A stretch of 64,000 nucleotides of DNA from an uncultured Collinsella sp. (GCA_900541715.1 UQLI01000005.1:1-64000); one strand, 5' to 3'. Numbered from the stretch's first letter, positions 1 through 9,515 are shown. Numbers and translations are program-made. Notes: a model not told the origin generated them from the sequence alone.

Positions 1-281
1 TAGATGATGGCTGCCGTGGCAATGGAAAGCGGCAGCGCCATCGGCTGGTTGAGGATGTAGACGTTGCCCACCTGCAGCGTCATGTCGCGCAAAAGACCGC
101 CGCCCAGACCGCAGACCACCGCGAGCGCGACCGCGCCCACCAGGTCGAGCTTGTGCTCGCGCGCAACCAGCACACCCGAGATCGATGCAGCGACGACGGC
201 GAACATTTCGAGCCAAAACGGGATGGCGACCATGGCATCCGTGGCGTGTGAGGTAACGGTCATAGCGGCGACGACGGGCAA
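1..281 (-). CDS. TRIC-type / UPF0126 (YadS/YicG-like) membrane protein, N-terminal part only
   Basis: Open reading frame that runs off the left edge, so only the first ~93 residues are present. The translation shows two hydrophobic segments and the family hallmark GLGGGLLRDM preceded by DLVGAVALAV, which I recognise from the UPF0126 family (duplicated three-helix unit, trimeric cation-channel fold; some members import glycine). I prefer a TTG start at 279-281, because AAAGGA lies 7 bases upstream of it. The ATG at 261-263 has no ribosome binding site nearby. Substrate cannot be told from this fragment. Family call is firm; start is moderately sure. Confidence 0.75.
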   Translation of the reverse strand, partial: MPVVAAMTVTSHATDAMVAIPFWLEMFAVVAASISGVLVAREHKLDLVGAVALAVVCGLGGGLLRDMTLQVGNVYILNQPMALPLSIATAAII

Positions 282-400
282 GATGGGGTCCTTTGGATTA
301 CGGATTTGGACAATGCCCGTACATAGTACATGTTCAGCGCCGATTGCGACCCTATTGCTCGGCAAACGGTCGGGACTGGATGCGTGCGTAGGCACCAAAC

Positions 401-458
401 GTGTACATCAGCCTCCAAAGATGTCAAAAAATGTCGGTTTTGGAGGGTGATGTACATG
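401..458 (+). repeat. 58-bp hairpin repeat, left copy
   Basis: Each arm has TGTACATCA plus CCTCCAAA, mirrored by TTTGGAGG and TGATGTACA, giving a ~17-bp stem with one mismatch. The ~20-base A-rich loop contains GATGTC and AATGTC. Flanking AAAC/GTTT extends the symmetry. The loop is asymmetric, so orientation can be assigned. Confidence 0.85.
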
Positions 459-485
459 TTTTGGTTGGGGCGTGCTGGGATGACG

Positions 486-1493
486 TTACTCGGAAGGCGT
501 GTCTTCGCCCTGCGCGCTCTTCCAGTTGCGGATAAGTGCCTTGCGCAGTTCGTTTTGCTTTCGCTGGTACTCGGCGTCCGTGCAGCGGGGCATACCGAGT
601 GCTTCGCGAATGCTGTTCATGGCGCGATGAAAGGCAAGTTGACTTGCGAACTGTGCCGAGGTGAGTGTAACGATTCGATATCCCATTTGGGCGAGTACGG
701 ACTCTCGTTCCGCATCTGCGCCCTTGCGCTCGGTCTCGTCGTGAAAACCGCCCTTATATTCGATGCCGAGTTCTCTGCGCTGATAAGTAACAAGAGCGTC
801 GATTTTGAGCGTTCGAGCTTTGGTGCAATGCCAAAGACGTTGAGGGATTTCGAGCGGTTTGTTGAGCTCGATACCTCTGATACCAATGCCGCCTTCGCTT
901 GTTGGGAGCGAGAGGGTGATGGACGATGCGGTCTCCATGGGCGAGGCTGAGTGGTCGTAGATGTGTCTGAGCGCGAGTCTGGCGCGTGTGGCGCCGGGTT
1001 TGCCAGGGTGCCGATCGAGTAGCTCGACAATTTCGTCCTTGGAGGTGGTGGCTGGTTGCTCAGTGTAAGGGTCAGAGGAATTGAGCCCCATGCGATAGTC
1101 GCCGCAAACTTCGTAACCATACTCGAGGTATTCGATCCTATACATCCACTCGGCAGCGAGCACGAAGGTGAAGGCTTCGTCGGTGATAAAGATGCCGGGC
1201 GTAAGCTCGTCAATATGGTCGTAGGGTAGGTTTTGGCCGAGAACGTGGTAGGTGACACCGTTGGTGCGAATTCGCTCGAAAGCAAATACTACGGAGATGT
1301 CGATAGTCTTGAGCATGGTGGACGGAATGCCGCAGTCGGTAAGTGCCTGCCGAATGCGCGCGATGCGTTGCTGGGTAGAGAGGCCCCGCACACCTATCTG
1401 GTAGTCGCGCTGTGCGACGGCCTGAACCAGGTTCCGCGGTGCATGATGGACGAGCCACGCCGTTTTATGCGAAATGAGAACAGGAGTATCCAT
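486..1493 (-). CDS. DUF559 / AbiEi-like coriobacterial protein with a PD-(D/E)XK-like C-terminus
   Basis: 335 residues from the ATG at 1491-1493, which has GAGAGG six bases upstream; an earlier in-frame ATG at 1568 lacks one. The N-terminal half resembles coriobacterial proteins annotated as AbiEi-antitoxin-like or DUF559. The middle has an SASPMET motif followed by a GG-G block. The C-terminal ~100 residues carry IDALV, then GIEYKGG, then RES and MGYRIVTLT, which fits the D...ExK core of Vsr/DUF559-type nucleases. The protein at 59780-60907 shares the SASP-x-E motif, the GG-G block and an EY-x-G motif. Nuclease activity is untested. It stands alone with no operon partner and is bracketed by inverted repeats. 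Domain call is moderate. Confidence 0.7.
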   Translation of the reverse strand: MDTPVLISHKTAWLVHHAPRNLVQAVAQRDYQIGVRGLSTQQRIARIRQALTDCGIPSTMLKTIDISVVFAFERIRTNGVTYHVLGQNLPYDHIDELTPGIFITDEAFTFVLAAEWMYRIEYLEYGYEVCGDYRMGLNSSDPYTEQPATTSKDEIVELLDRHPGKPGATRARLALRHIYDHSASPMETASSITLSLPTSEGGIGIRGIELNKPLEIPQRLWHCTKARTLKIDALVTYQRRELGIEYKGGFHDETERKGADAERESVLAQMGYRIVTLTSAQFASQLAFHRAMNSIREALGMPRCTDAEYQRKQNELRKALIRNWKSAQGEDTPSE

Positions 1494-1602
1494 TGGGGGC
1501 CTCTCGCTTCGAGCTGACACCAAACTCTTATGTCCGTTGAGGTGGGGAAATATACCGGATGCAAGCAAATCGACTCATGCTCGGTGCGCGTCGTATGCAA
1601 AC

Positions 1603-1660
1603 GTGTACATCACACTCCAAAAACGACATTTTTTGACATCTTTGGAGGGCGGTGTACATG
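1603..1660 (-). repeat. 58-bp hairpin repeat, right copy (inverted)
   Basis: Reverse complement of the element at 401-458 with a handful of mismatches, including the asymmetric loop with the GATGTC/AATGTC words. It lies upstream of the DUF559-like gene and may contribute to its leader or promoter. Confidence 0.85.
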
Positions 1661-1719
1661 TTTGAGATATGGGCTGGGATCGACCACGATGGGGGCGTGG
1701 CTGAATAGGAGGGATGTTC

Positions 1720-1800
1720 AAATTTTGAGCTTTGCTCAAAATTTATCCGGTCGGCTTACGCCGACCGCGCTGCGCTAAAAACGCGCCACGGGCGCGTTTT
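1720..1800. repeat. Three consecutive hairpins
   Basis: 1720-1730 pairs with 1734-1744 (AAATTTTGAGC, 3-base loop). 1749-1755 pairs with 1760-1766 (GGTCGGC). 1778-1787 pairs with 1791-1800 (AAAACGCGCC), a terminator-like structure ending in T residues. No gene is seen at 1661-1906. Confidence 0.7.
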
Positions 1801-1821
1801 CTTTACGCTCCGCGCCCTGGC

Positions 1822-1846
1822 GGGTTCGAATCCCTCCTCCTCCGCC
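1822..1846 (+). pseudogene. 3'-terminal fragment of a serine tRNA (T arm plus acceptor strand)
   Basis: 25 bases identical, in inverted orientation, to the T-arm/acceptor end of the intact tRNA-Ser(CGA) at 1908-1932. No 5' half of a tRNA precedes it. It may be an attachment-site scar of an integrated element or a decayed tRNA copy. Confidence 0.6.
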
Positions 1847-1871
1847 GTATTTGCTTGTAAGGGACTCAAAA

Positions 1872-1895
1872 AAAGCTCCCATTCTTGGGAGCTTT
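1872..1895 (-). terminator. Terminator of tRNA-Ser(CGA)
   Basis: Perfect 10-bp stem AAAGCTCCCA with a 4-base loop. Read on the minus strand it is followed by a run of seven T. Confidence 0.7.
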
Positions 1896-1906
1896 CTCAA
1901 CCAAAA

Positions 1907-1997
1907 TGGCGGAGGAGGAGGGATTCGAACCCTCGTGACCTTATACAGGCCAAACGGTTTTCGAGACCGCCGCATTCAACCACTCTGCCACCCCTCC
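1907..1997 (-). tRNA. tRNA-Ser(CGA)
   Basis: Reverse complement folds as a class II tRNA: acceptor GGAGGGG pairs with CTCCTCC (one G-U), serine-type D arm, anticodon loop CTCGAAA on a CGGT/ACCG stem, long variable arm, T loop TTCGAAT, discriminator G and an encoded CCA (1907-1909). It decodes UCG. A tandem serine tRNA lies just upstream at 2046-2136. Confidence 0.95.
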
Positions 1998-2045
1998 GCG
2001 TGGGGTAAAAACAAAGCAGGCTCAAAGGCCTGCTTTGGAATTAAC

Positions 2046-2136
2046 TGGCGGAGAGTCAGGGATTTGAACCCTGGAGACGCTTTTGACGCCTACACGATTT
2101 CCAATCGTGCTCCTTCGGCCACTCGGACAACTCTCC
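2046..2136 (-). tRNA. tRNA-Ser(GGA)
   Basis: Reverse complement folds as a class II tRNA: acceptor GGAGAGT with ACTCTCC, anticodon stem CACGA/TCGTG, loop TTGGAAA, long variable arm, T loop TTCAAAT, discriminator G and encoded CCA (2046-2048). It reads UCU/UCC codons. Confidence 0.95.
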
Positions 2137-2152
2137 GTTAAATGCGAAAGTT

Positions 2153-2180
2153 AGTATACACGAGGAATCGCAAGGTGCAA
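2153..2180 (-). promoter_or_regulatory. Sigma-A type promoter for the two serine tRNAs
   Basis: On the minus strand TTGCAC and TATACT are separated by 16 bases, ending ~17 bases before the 5' end of tRNA-Ser(GGA). Confidence 0.6.
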
Positions 2181-2586
2181 GCCGAAAACTTAGCATTTTT
2201 TAAAACGCTTGGCCGCACTTGGCGTTGCAGTGGGGTTTGAGGTGCCAAAAAACGGCTTCCGACCAGCGTGGTTGATCAACTCAATTGTTCAAAAAGGGTA
2301 TTCATAAGCGACTTGGCAATGAATTTAAAAATCTTTGATTGGCGCTGTGGGCCACTGGTATGCATTTTGCGACCACAGCCTTGTGCCCGTTGACCTGCGG
2401 CTTGGCTCAGCTTGTCCCCGCGGCACCGTATCTTGTCCACAAATCCGTCAAGCATTTGGTCGGCATTTGGTTGGAATGCGCATGAAACACCGTGCGAGTA
2501 TGGGCATATGTGGAGGTCATGAGGTTGTAGCTGCATATTCTTGCAGCCTAGGAGGTTGAAAGATATTATTACCAAGTCTTTTCCTG
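2181..2586. other. Gene-free stretch upstream of rpsF
   Basis: No reading frame here looks like a real gene. Any rpsF promoter must lie within it, but I cannot assign -35/-10 boxes with confidence. Confidence 0.4.
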
Positions 2587-2613
2587 CTTCAGGCGCACCT
2601 TCACGACCTGAAG
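2587..2613 (+). promoter_or_regulatory. Leader hairpin before rpsF, possible S6:S18 autoregulatory site
   Basis: CTTCAGG pairs with CCTGAAG around a 13-base loop containing CACC. It lies ~15 bases upstream of the rpsF ribosome binding site. Many bacteria regulate rpsF through an S6:S18-binding leader hairpin; whether this one belongs to that class is inference. Confidence 0.3.
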
Positions 2614-2640
2614 CCACATTTGCCCAGAGGAGGTGACAAT

Positions 2641-2934
2641 ATGAAGGCTTATGAACTGCTGTTCTTTGTTGACCCGTCGCTCGACCCCGAGACTCGTCTC
2701 GCTGTTATGAAGCGTATCGATACCACGATCGCTGAGGGCGCTGGCAAGGTCGACTCCGTTGACGAGTGGGGCAAGCGCAAGCTCGCCTACGAGATCAACG
2801 ACCTCACCGATGGTGACTACACCCTCATCAACTTCCACGCAGATCCTACCCAGATCGCCGAGCTTGATCGCGTCCTGCGCATCACCGACGCTGTGGTCCG
2901 CCACATGATCGTCCGTCGCGACGACCAGGAGTAA
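2641..2934 (+). CDS. rpsF: 30S ribosomal protein S6
   Basis: 97 residues, the normal length for S6. S6 pairs with S18 on the platform of the small ribosomal subunit. The sequence opens MKAYELLFFVDPSLD and contains the family segment DEWGKRKLAYEI. The start is set by AGGAGG about 7 bases upstream; an in-frame start at 2620 would only add leader sequence. First gene of the conserved rpsF-ssb-rpsR-rplI operon, with 48 bases before ssb. Confidence 0.97.
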   Translation: MKAYELLFFVDPSLDPETRLAVMKRIDTTIAEGAGKVDSVDEWGKRKLAYEINDLTDGDYTLINFHADPTQIAELDRVLRITDAVVRHMIVRRDDQE

Positions 2935-2982
2935 GACTGTCGTTTTGGACTGGGCTTGTGCCCCAAGAGGAAGTAGTGAGTT

Positions 2983-3435
2983 ATGAGCATCAATCGAGTG
3001 AACATCACCGGTAACCTCACCCGCGATCCCGAGCTGCGCGCCACCGCCGGCGGAACCCAGGTTCTGTCCTTTGGCGTCGCCGTGAACGATCGTCGCCGCA
3101 ACGCGCAGACTGGCGAGTGGGAGGACTATCCCAACTTTGTCGACTGCACCATGTTCGGCACCCGCGCCGAGGCCGTGAGCCGTTTCCTGGCAAAGGGAAA
3201 CAAGGTCGCGATCGAGGGCAAGCTGCGCTACAGCTCTTGGGAGCGCGACGGCCAGCGCCGGAGCAAGCTTGAGGTCATCGTCGATGAGATCGAGTTTATG
3301 AGCTCCCGTGGTGGCCAGGGTGGCTACGACCAGGGCGGTTACGCCCCCGCAGCTTCCGCGCCCGCAGCACGTCCTGCCGCGCCGGTGGCTACGCCGCCCG
3401 CGGTCGACGTCTACGATGAGGACATCCCGTTCTAA
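2983..3435 (+). CDS. ssb: Single-stranded DNA-binding protein
   Basis: 150 residues. Residues 1-~108 form the OB fold (opens MSINRVNITGNLTRDPELR, with the conserved GNKVAIEGKLRYSSWE region). A Gly/Ala/Pro-rich linker follows, and the last six residues DEDIPF are the acidic tip that recruits replication and repair partners. The replicative type of SSB, as expected between rpsF and rpsR. Confidence 0.97.
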   Translation: MSINRVNITGNLTRDPELRATAGGTQVLSFGVAVNDRRRNAQTGEWEDYPNFVDCTMFGTRAEAVSRFLAKGNKVAIEGKLRYSSWERDGQRRSKLEVIVDEIEFMSSRGGQGGYDQGGYAPAASAPAARPAAPVATPPAVDVYDEDIPF

Positions 3436-3507
3436 GGGTTGTTCGCCTGTTTTTGAGTGAGAGGCGGCTTCGGTTCGCCGAAGTTGCCAAATGAAAGGTA
3501 TTTTGAC

Positions 3508-3774
3508 ATGGCTAATGATTTTTCTGCACGTCAGCCGCGTCGTAAGTACTGCCAGTTCTGCAAGGAGAACACTGAGTTCATCGACTATAAGGACACTCAG
3601 CTTCTCCGTAAGTACATGACCGACCGTGGCAAGATCAAGCCCCGTCGCGTCACTGGCGCTTGCACGCAGCATCAGCATGACATCGCCAACGCCATCAAGC
3701 GCGCCCGCGAGATGGCTCTCCTGCCGTACACCGTCCCCGTGGTTTCCTCTCGTGGCAACCGCGACCGCGGCTAA
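3508..3774 (+). CDS. rpsR: 30S ribosomal protein S18
   Basis: 88 residues from the ATG at 3508 preceded by GAAAGG; an upstream in-frame start at 3457 is not supported. It contains the family core RRKYCQFC and the C-terminal segment [15 protein letters not shown]. The CxxC pair is a remnant of the zinc-binding form of S18. S18 binds S6 on the small subunit. Confidence 0.97.
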   Translation: MANDFSARQPRRKYCQFCKENTEFIDYKDTQLLRKYMTDRGKIKPRRVTGACTQHQHDIANAIKRAREMALLPYTVPVVSSRGNRDRG

Positions 3775-3789
3775 GAAGGGAGACGCATC

Positions 3790-4329
3790 ATGAAGGTTAT
3801 TCTTCTCGATGAGATCAAGGGCAAGGGCGGCGAGGGTGACGTCGTAGAGGTCGCTCAGGGTTACGCTGAGAACTTCCTGTTCCCCAAGAAGCTCGCTGTT
3901 GCCGCCACCAAGGGCAACCTCAAGCAGCTTGACGAGCGTCGCAACAACATCGCCAAGCGCGAGGCCGTCCGTCTGGCTACCGCCAACGAGACCAAGGCTG
4001 CCTTCGAGGGCAAGACGGTCACCGTTGACGTCAAGGTCGGCGACGAGGGCATCCTCTTTGGCTCCGTTACCGCCGCTATGATCGCTGACGCCATCAAGGC
4101 TCAGCTCGGTATGGACATCGACCGCAAGCGCGTCGAGCTCGGTAAGCCCATCAAGGTTGCCGGTGCCCACACCGTTGCCATCTCGCTGTACCGCGAGATC
4201 AAGGCCGAGGTTGTCGTTCTCGTCGGCGTTACCGCCGAGGAGCTCGCTGCCGAGGCTGAGGTCGAGGAGGCCGCTGAGGTCGCCGAGGCCGAGACCGCCG
4301 AGGTCGAGACTGAGGCTGCTGCCGAGTAG
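3790..4329 (+). CDS. rplI: 50S ribosomal protein L9 with an acidic C-terminal tail
   Basis: 179 residues, about 30 longer than usual. It opens MKVILLDEIKGKGGEGDVV and has the conserved GYAENFLFPKKLA segment and the central helix, then the C-terminal rRNA-binding domain ending near VSLYREIKAEVVV. The extra ~33 residues are almost entirely Ala, Glu and Val. L9 binds 23S rRNA near the L1 stalk. Last gene of the operon; a terminator follows. Confidence 0.96.
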   Translation: MKVILLDEIKGKGGEGDVVEVAQGYAENFLFPKKLAVAATKGNLKQLDERRNNIAKREAVRLATANETKAAFEGKTVTVDVKVGDEGILFGSVTAAMIADAIKAQLGMDIDRKRVELGKPIKVAGAHTVAISLYREIKAEVVVLVGVTAEELAAEAEVEEAAEVAEAETAEVETEAAAE

Positions 4330-4361
4330 CATTTGCTGCAACGCAACAATCTTGTTCTAAG

Positions 4362-4398
4362 AAGGGCGCTCTGGGAAACCAGGGCGCCCTTTTGTTTT
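4362..4398 (+). terminator. Rho-independent terminator after rplI
   Basis: GC-rich stem AAGGGCGC...GCGCCCTT with a GAAA-type loop, followed by TTTTGTTTTTT. Confidence 0.9.
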
Positions 4399-4553
4399 TT
4401 GCGCTGAGTGAGTGTCATGGTGAACGTTGCGTCGAAGTCCTATATACAGGACCGTTCATCCGTTTGGTTCGGTGATGATTGGCGGCGCGCGGCGCGTTTT
4501 GGGACCGTAGCTGATACTATGGATGCTCGCAAGCGATATGAATGAGGATGCTC

Positions 4554-5945
4554 ATGGCATATGACGATAGGGAGACCGGGTTGACGGTTGAGGACCGCGG
4601 CTCAAAGTTGGGTCTTCCCCAAAACCAAGATGCAGAGGCCAATGTACTGGCCGCTATGCTGCTATCGCCCGAGGTGGTCGAAGAGGCCCAGGTCGAGCTG
4701 CAGCCCGATGACTTCTACCGGCCCATTCATAAGACCATCTATACCGCGATGGTCGATATGTACAACAGTCGCATTCCCATCGACTCCATCTCGCTGATCG
4801 ATTACCTGAGAAGCATCAACAAGCTCGATGCCGTGGGCGGCGAAGCGTACATTTTGGAGTTGATGGGTCAGACCTTGTCGCTCGTCAACTGGCAGCACCA
4901 TGCCGCCATCGTTCGCCGCGATTCGATGCTGCGTGAGCTGATCGGCGCCACCAACGAGATCAACGCGCTGGCATATAACGCCCCCACCGACACCAAAGAG
5001 GTCGTGGAGCTGGCCGAGAGCAAGCTGCTCAAGGTTACGGCGCGCGAGGTCAAGTCGAGCTACAAGACGCTGACCGAGTTTATGGTCGAGGCCTATAACG
5101 AGGCCGAGGAAGTGTGCCAGGCCGGTGGTCAGGCGGCGGGCGTGCCCACGGGCTTCCCGTCGCTCGACCGCATGCTCATGGGCTTCCGCGAGGGTCAGCT
5201 CATCATTATCGGCGCCCGTCCTGCTGTAGGTAAGACGTCGTTCGCTCTGAACCTGGCACTTAACGCTGCCGCTGCTGGTTATACCGTCGGCTTCTTCTCG
5301 CTGGAGATGTCGGGCAAGGAAATTGCCCAGCGTCTGATTTGCGCCTACGCCATGATCTCGATCAGTGACTTCCGCATGGGCCGTATTAGCCCCGAACAGT
5401 GGGCCAATATCAACGAGGCCACGCAGACCTTGTCCAAGCTCGATATTCTGATTGACGATACGCCCGGCACCACAGTGACCGAGATTCGCGCCAAGAGCCG
5501 CCGTATGCTCCATAACAAGGAGAAGGCAATCATCATCCTGGACTACCTGCAGCTGGTGAGTCCTCCGCCGGGACGCCGCTCCGAGAGCCGTACCGTCGAG
5601 GTTTCGGAGATGTCGCGTGGTCTGAAGATCATGGCCAAGGAGCTCAAGATCCCGCTCATCGCGCTGTCGCAGCTCTCGCGTCAGGTCGAATCCCGTACCG
5701 GCAAGCGCCCGCAGCTTTCCGACCTTCGTGAATCGGGCTCCATCGAGCAGGACGCCGATATCGTCATGTTCTTGGACCGCTCCGCCGACGAGGCCGAAGC
5801 CTCGCGCGACGATCGACCCGACGAGGGCGTTACGCGTATCGTCGTGGCCAAGAACCGTTCGGGCCCGATCGGCGACGTCGACCTGATGTTCCTGCCGGCA
5901 TCCACCAAGTTCTATGAGCTTGATGGGGCACATGCCGAGGAGTAG
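4554..5945 (+). CDS. dnaB: Replicative DNA helicase DnaB
   Basis: 463 residues. N-terminal primase-interaction domain (LPQNQDAEANVLAAML at the start), linker helix, then RecA-like helicase domain. Walker A is GARPAVGKTS at residues ~220-229; the Walker B region is IIILDYLQL. SQLSRQVESR and RPQLSDLRESG are signature segments. The ring-shaped hexamer unwinds DNA at the fork. The ATG at 4554 has a GAGG eight bases upstream; two earlier ATGs (4542, 4548) sit on or next to that site. No intein is seen. Follows the rpsF operon as in many Gram-positives. Confidence 0.97.
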   Translation: MAYDDRETGLTVEDRGSKLGLPQNQDAEANVLAAMLLSPEVVEEAQVELQPDDFYRPIHKTIYTAMVDMYNSRIPIDSISLIDYLRSINKLDAVGGEAYILELMGQTLSLVNWQHHAAIVRRDSMLRELIGATNEINALAYNAPTDTKEVVELAESKLLKVTAREVKSSYKTLTEFMVEAYNEAEEVCQAGGQAAGVPTGFPSLDRMLMGFREGQLIIIGARPAVGKTSFALNLALNAAAAGYTVGFFSLEMSGKEIAQRLICAYAMISISDFRMGRISPEQWANINEATQTLSKLDILIDDTPGTTVTEIRAKSRRMLHNKEKAIIILDYLQLVSPPPGRRSESRTVEVSEMSRGLKIMAKELKIPLIALSQLSRQVESRTGKRPQLSDLRESGSIEQDADIVMFLDRSADEAEASRDDRPDEGVTRIVVAKNRSGPIGDVDLMFLPASTKFYELDGAHAEE

Positions 5946-6029
5946 GACAGGCGCCCGTTGCACGGGTATACTGGGAATGTTTTGTGCTTCTGCGTGCCGG
6001 CATGGCGCGTAGACAGTCCATGAATGTGA

Positions 6030-7325
<1,296 letters not shown>

Positions 7326-7347
7326 TCGGGACTATTTGGTTATTGCG

Positions 7348-7389
7348 ATATACCCCTTTGCAGCCCGGACGGGCGGCCGAGGGGTATAT
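7348..7389 (+). terminator. Hairpin between purA and purD
   Basis: ATATACCCC pairs with GGGGTATAT, with an inner GCCC/GGGC stem. No long T tract follows, so it may be a weak terminator or processing site. Confidence 0.5.
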
Positions 7390-7443
7390 TTGCTTGCAAA
7401 GGGCTCGCGCGGAGCGGGCCGTTCATCCATAGAGGAGGCACCC

Positions 7444-8748
7444 TTGAAGGCGGACACTCAAACCATCGACATCCTGTTGTTGGGCAGCGGCGGCCGTGAG
7501 CATGCTTTGGCAGCTAAGCTCGCAGCATCACCGCGCGCCGGCAAGCTCTACATTGCGCCGGGCAACGGCGGCACCGCGAGCTGCGGCGAGAACGTTGTTC
7601 TCGACGACTGCGATCCTGCGGCCGTGGCGGCGTTTGCTCAGAGCCACGGATGCGGACTCGTGGTAATTGGCCCCGAGGCTCCGCTCGTGGCGGGCGTGGC
7701 CGACGCCGTGCGCGCGGCGGGTATTCCCTGCTTTGGCCCGGGTGCCGAGGGTGCCCGTATGGAGGGCTCCAAGCTATTCTCCAAGCAGCTCATGGAGCGT
7801 GCCGGCATTCCGACGGCCGCCTACGGCTCGTTCACCGACGAGGCTTCGGCTCTCGCCTACGTACGCGAGCAAGGCGCCCCGCTGGTCGTGAAGGCTGACG
7901 GCCTTGCCGCAGGCAAGGGCGTTATCGTGGCGACCGAACTTGAGCAGGCCGAGGAAGCCGTGCGCGAGTGCTTTGGCGGCGCCTTTGGCGATGCCGGCAA
8001 CACCGTGGTTATCGAGGAGATGCTCGTTGGTCCTGAGTGCTCGCTGCTGGCCTTTACCGACGGCAAGACCGTGCGCCCCATGGCCACCTCGCAGGACCAC
8101 AAGCGCGCGCTCGAGGGCGACAAGGGCCCCAACACCGGCGGCATGGGCGTCTACAGCCCGGTGCCCATCGTGACTGACGAGGAGCACGCCACCATGGTGA
8201 AGGTCATGGAGCAGACCGTGGCCGAGCTCGCTGCCGAGGGTATCGACTACCGCGGCTGCCTGTACGGCGGCTTTATGCTCACCCCCGCCGGTCCCAAGGT
8301 GCTGGAGTTCAATGCCCGCTTTGGCGACCCCGAGACGCAGGTCGTTCTGCCGCGCCTTAAGAACGACCTGGTCGAGGTCATGCTCGCCTGCGCCAACTGC
8401 GAGCTCGATCAGATTGAACTCGACTGGCGCGACGAGTGGGCCGTGGCCGTTGTCCTGACGAGTGCGGGTTATCCCGGCAGCTACGAGAAAGGCAAGGTCA
8501 TTACCGGTATCGCCGATGCCGAGGCCATGGAGAACGTGACCGTGTACCACGCGGGCACTGCCGTGGTGGACGGCCAGCTCGTGACCAATGGTGGCCGCGT
8601 GCTTGCCGTGACCGCTCTGGGCGACACGTTCGAGAACGCTCGCAACCTTGCCTACGAGGCCTGCGAGAAGATTGATTTTGAGGGCAAGACCCTGCGTCAC
8701 GACATCGGCCTGCGCGCGCTGCGCGGCCGCGACGCCTGGGATGCCTAA
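7444..8748 (+). CDS. purD: Phosphoribosylamine-glycine ligase (GAR synthetase)
   Basis: 434 residues. ATP-grasp enzyme that joins glycine to phosphoribosylamine, step 2 of purine synthesis. I choose the TTG start at 7444 because GGAGG lies five bases upstream and the protein then begins just before [13 protein letters not shown], the family's N-terminal motif. Other hallmarks are [28 protein letters not shown] and [11 protein letters not shown]. The upstream in-frame extension runs back into purA and is unlikely to be used. Confidence 0.97.
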   Translation: MKADTQTIDILLLGSGGREHALAAKLAASPRAGKLYIAPGNGGTASCGENVVLDDCDPAAVAAFAQSHGCGLVVIGPEAPLVAGVADAVRAAGIPCFGPGAEGARMEGSKLFSKQLMERAGIPTAAYGSFTDEASALAYVREQGAPLVVKADGLAAGKGVIVATELEQAEEAVRECFGGAFGDAGNTVVIEEMLVGPECSLLAFTDGKTVRPMATSQDHKRALEGDKGPNTGGMGVYSPVPIVTDEEHATMVKVMEQTVAELAAEGIDYRGCLYGGFMLTPAGPKVLEFNARFGDPETQVVLPRLKNDLVEVMLACANCELDQIELDWRDEWAVAVVLTSAGYPGSYEKGKVITGIADAEAMENVTVYHAGTAVVDGQLVTNGGRVLAVTALGDTFENARNLAYEACEKIDFEGKTLRHDIGLRALRGRDAWDA

Positions 8749-8769
8749 AATCCGAGAGGAATGAGACGG

Positions 8770-9465
8770 ATGGACGAGAAGAACGAAGAGCTCGTGGACG
8801 CGCAGATCGTCGAAGAGGACAGCCGCGTGTATGGGCACGCCGAGGGCGAGCCTGGTGGCGAGGTCGCTGACGAGCCGGCGCTGGTGCTGGGCGATGACGA
8901 CCCGCACGATGCCGAGCTGCACGAGAAGATTCTTTCGGAGGAGTGCGCCTGGAAGGGCAAGATTCTCGACGTCCACCGTCTTGAGGTTGAGCTGCCCAAC
9001 GGTCACCGCAGCGCCCGCGATATCGTTCGCCATCCGGGTGCGGCGGCCGTTGTGGCACTGACCGAGAGCGGCAAGATCGTACTGGTGCGTCAGTACCGCA
9101 CCGCCATCGACCGCGTGACGGTCGAGATTCCCGCCGGCAAGCTCGACCCGGGCGAGGACCCGCTTGATTGCGCCAAGCGCGAACTGCATGAGGAGACGGG
9201 CTTTAGGGCTGGTCGTATTCGCTTTTTGACGTCGATTGTCACGTCCTGCGGTTTTTGCGATGAGATCATCCACATCTACTTGGCTACAAAGCTCGAGTTT
9301 GATGCGCCCAACCCCGATGATGACGAGTTTGTCAACGTGGACCTGGTGCCGCTGCACGAGCTGATCGACGCCGTGCTCGACGGCAAGATCGAAGACGCCA
9401 AGACCGTCGTAGGCGCACTTGCCTGCGACAGCATCGCGCACCGCCTTGGGGGCGCGGAGCTTTAA
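8770..9465 (+). CDS. NUDIX hydrolase, ADP-ribose pyrophosphatase type
   Basis: 231 residues: an acidic N-terminal extension of ~55 residues, then a NUDIX fold. The NUDIX box is at residues ~123-145, with GKLDPGED followed by KRELHEETGF, matching G-x5-E-x7-REUxEExGU. The upstream VRQYRTAIDRVTVEIPAG segment is typical of ADP-ribose pyrophosphatases. Probable reaction: ADP-ribose to AMP and ribose 5-phosphate. The ATG at 8770 is ten bases from GAGG; the ATG at 8761 touches the ribosome binding site. Twelve bases separate the purD stop from the upstream ATG, so it is probably co-transcribed with purD. Confidence 0.9.
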   Translation: MDEKNEELVDAQIVEEDSRVYGHAEGEPGGEVADEPALVLGDDDPHDAELHEKILSEECAWKGKILDVHRLEVELPNGHRSARDIVRHPGAAAVVALTESGKIVLVRQYRTAIDRVTVEIPAGKLDPGEDPLDCAKRELHEETGFRAGRIRFLTSIVTSCGFCDEIIHIYLATKLEFDAPNPDDDEFVNVDLVPLHELIDAVLDGKIEDAKTVVGALACDSIAHRLGGAEL

Positions 9466-9478
9466 CGAGTGGGGATAG

Positions 9479-9515
9479 CCCTGGGACAAGTACTACTGAT
9501 TGCTTTGTCCCAGGG
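9479..9515 (+). terminator. Hairpin after the NUDIX gene (GGGACA family)
   Basis: CCCTGGGACAA pairs perfectly with TTGTCCCAGGG around a 15-base loop. No clear T tract. The core GGGACA/TGTCCC is shared with hairpins at 50220-50300, 52186-52252, 55388-55418 and 56070-56105. Confidence 0.6.

Larger units (their letters stand above)
401..1660. mobile_element. Candidate cassette: DUF559-like gene bracketed by two inverted 58-bp hairpin repeats
   Basis: The gene at 486-1493 lies between 58-bp repeats at 401-458 and 1603-1660 that are near-identical in opposite orientation. The left copy begins 27 bases after the stop codon and the right copy 110 bases before the start codon. No transposase is present, so mobility is inference. 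A homologous gene at 59780-60907 is bracketed in the same way by a different repeat family. Confidence 0.4.

Noticed and set aside
330..950. 206-codon plus-strand ORF opposite the DUF559-like gene
   Set aside because: Shadow of the 486-1493 gene; it also runs through the 58-bp repeat. No ribosome binding site.
2276..2617. 113-codon ORF on the minus strand upstream of rpsF
   Set aside because: No ribosome binding site or recognisable motif, and it covers the rpsF leader hairpin. Composition is that of a chance frame.
2569..4341. 590-codon minus-strand ORF across rpsF-ssb-rpsR-rplI
   Set aside because: Antisense to four certain genes. Long antisense frames are common in high-GC coding DNA. 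The same applies to long minus frames opposite purA, carB, the GH31 gene and purF, and to plus frames opposite nfnAB, prs and glmU.
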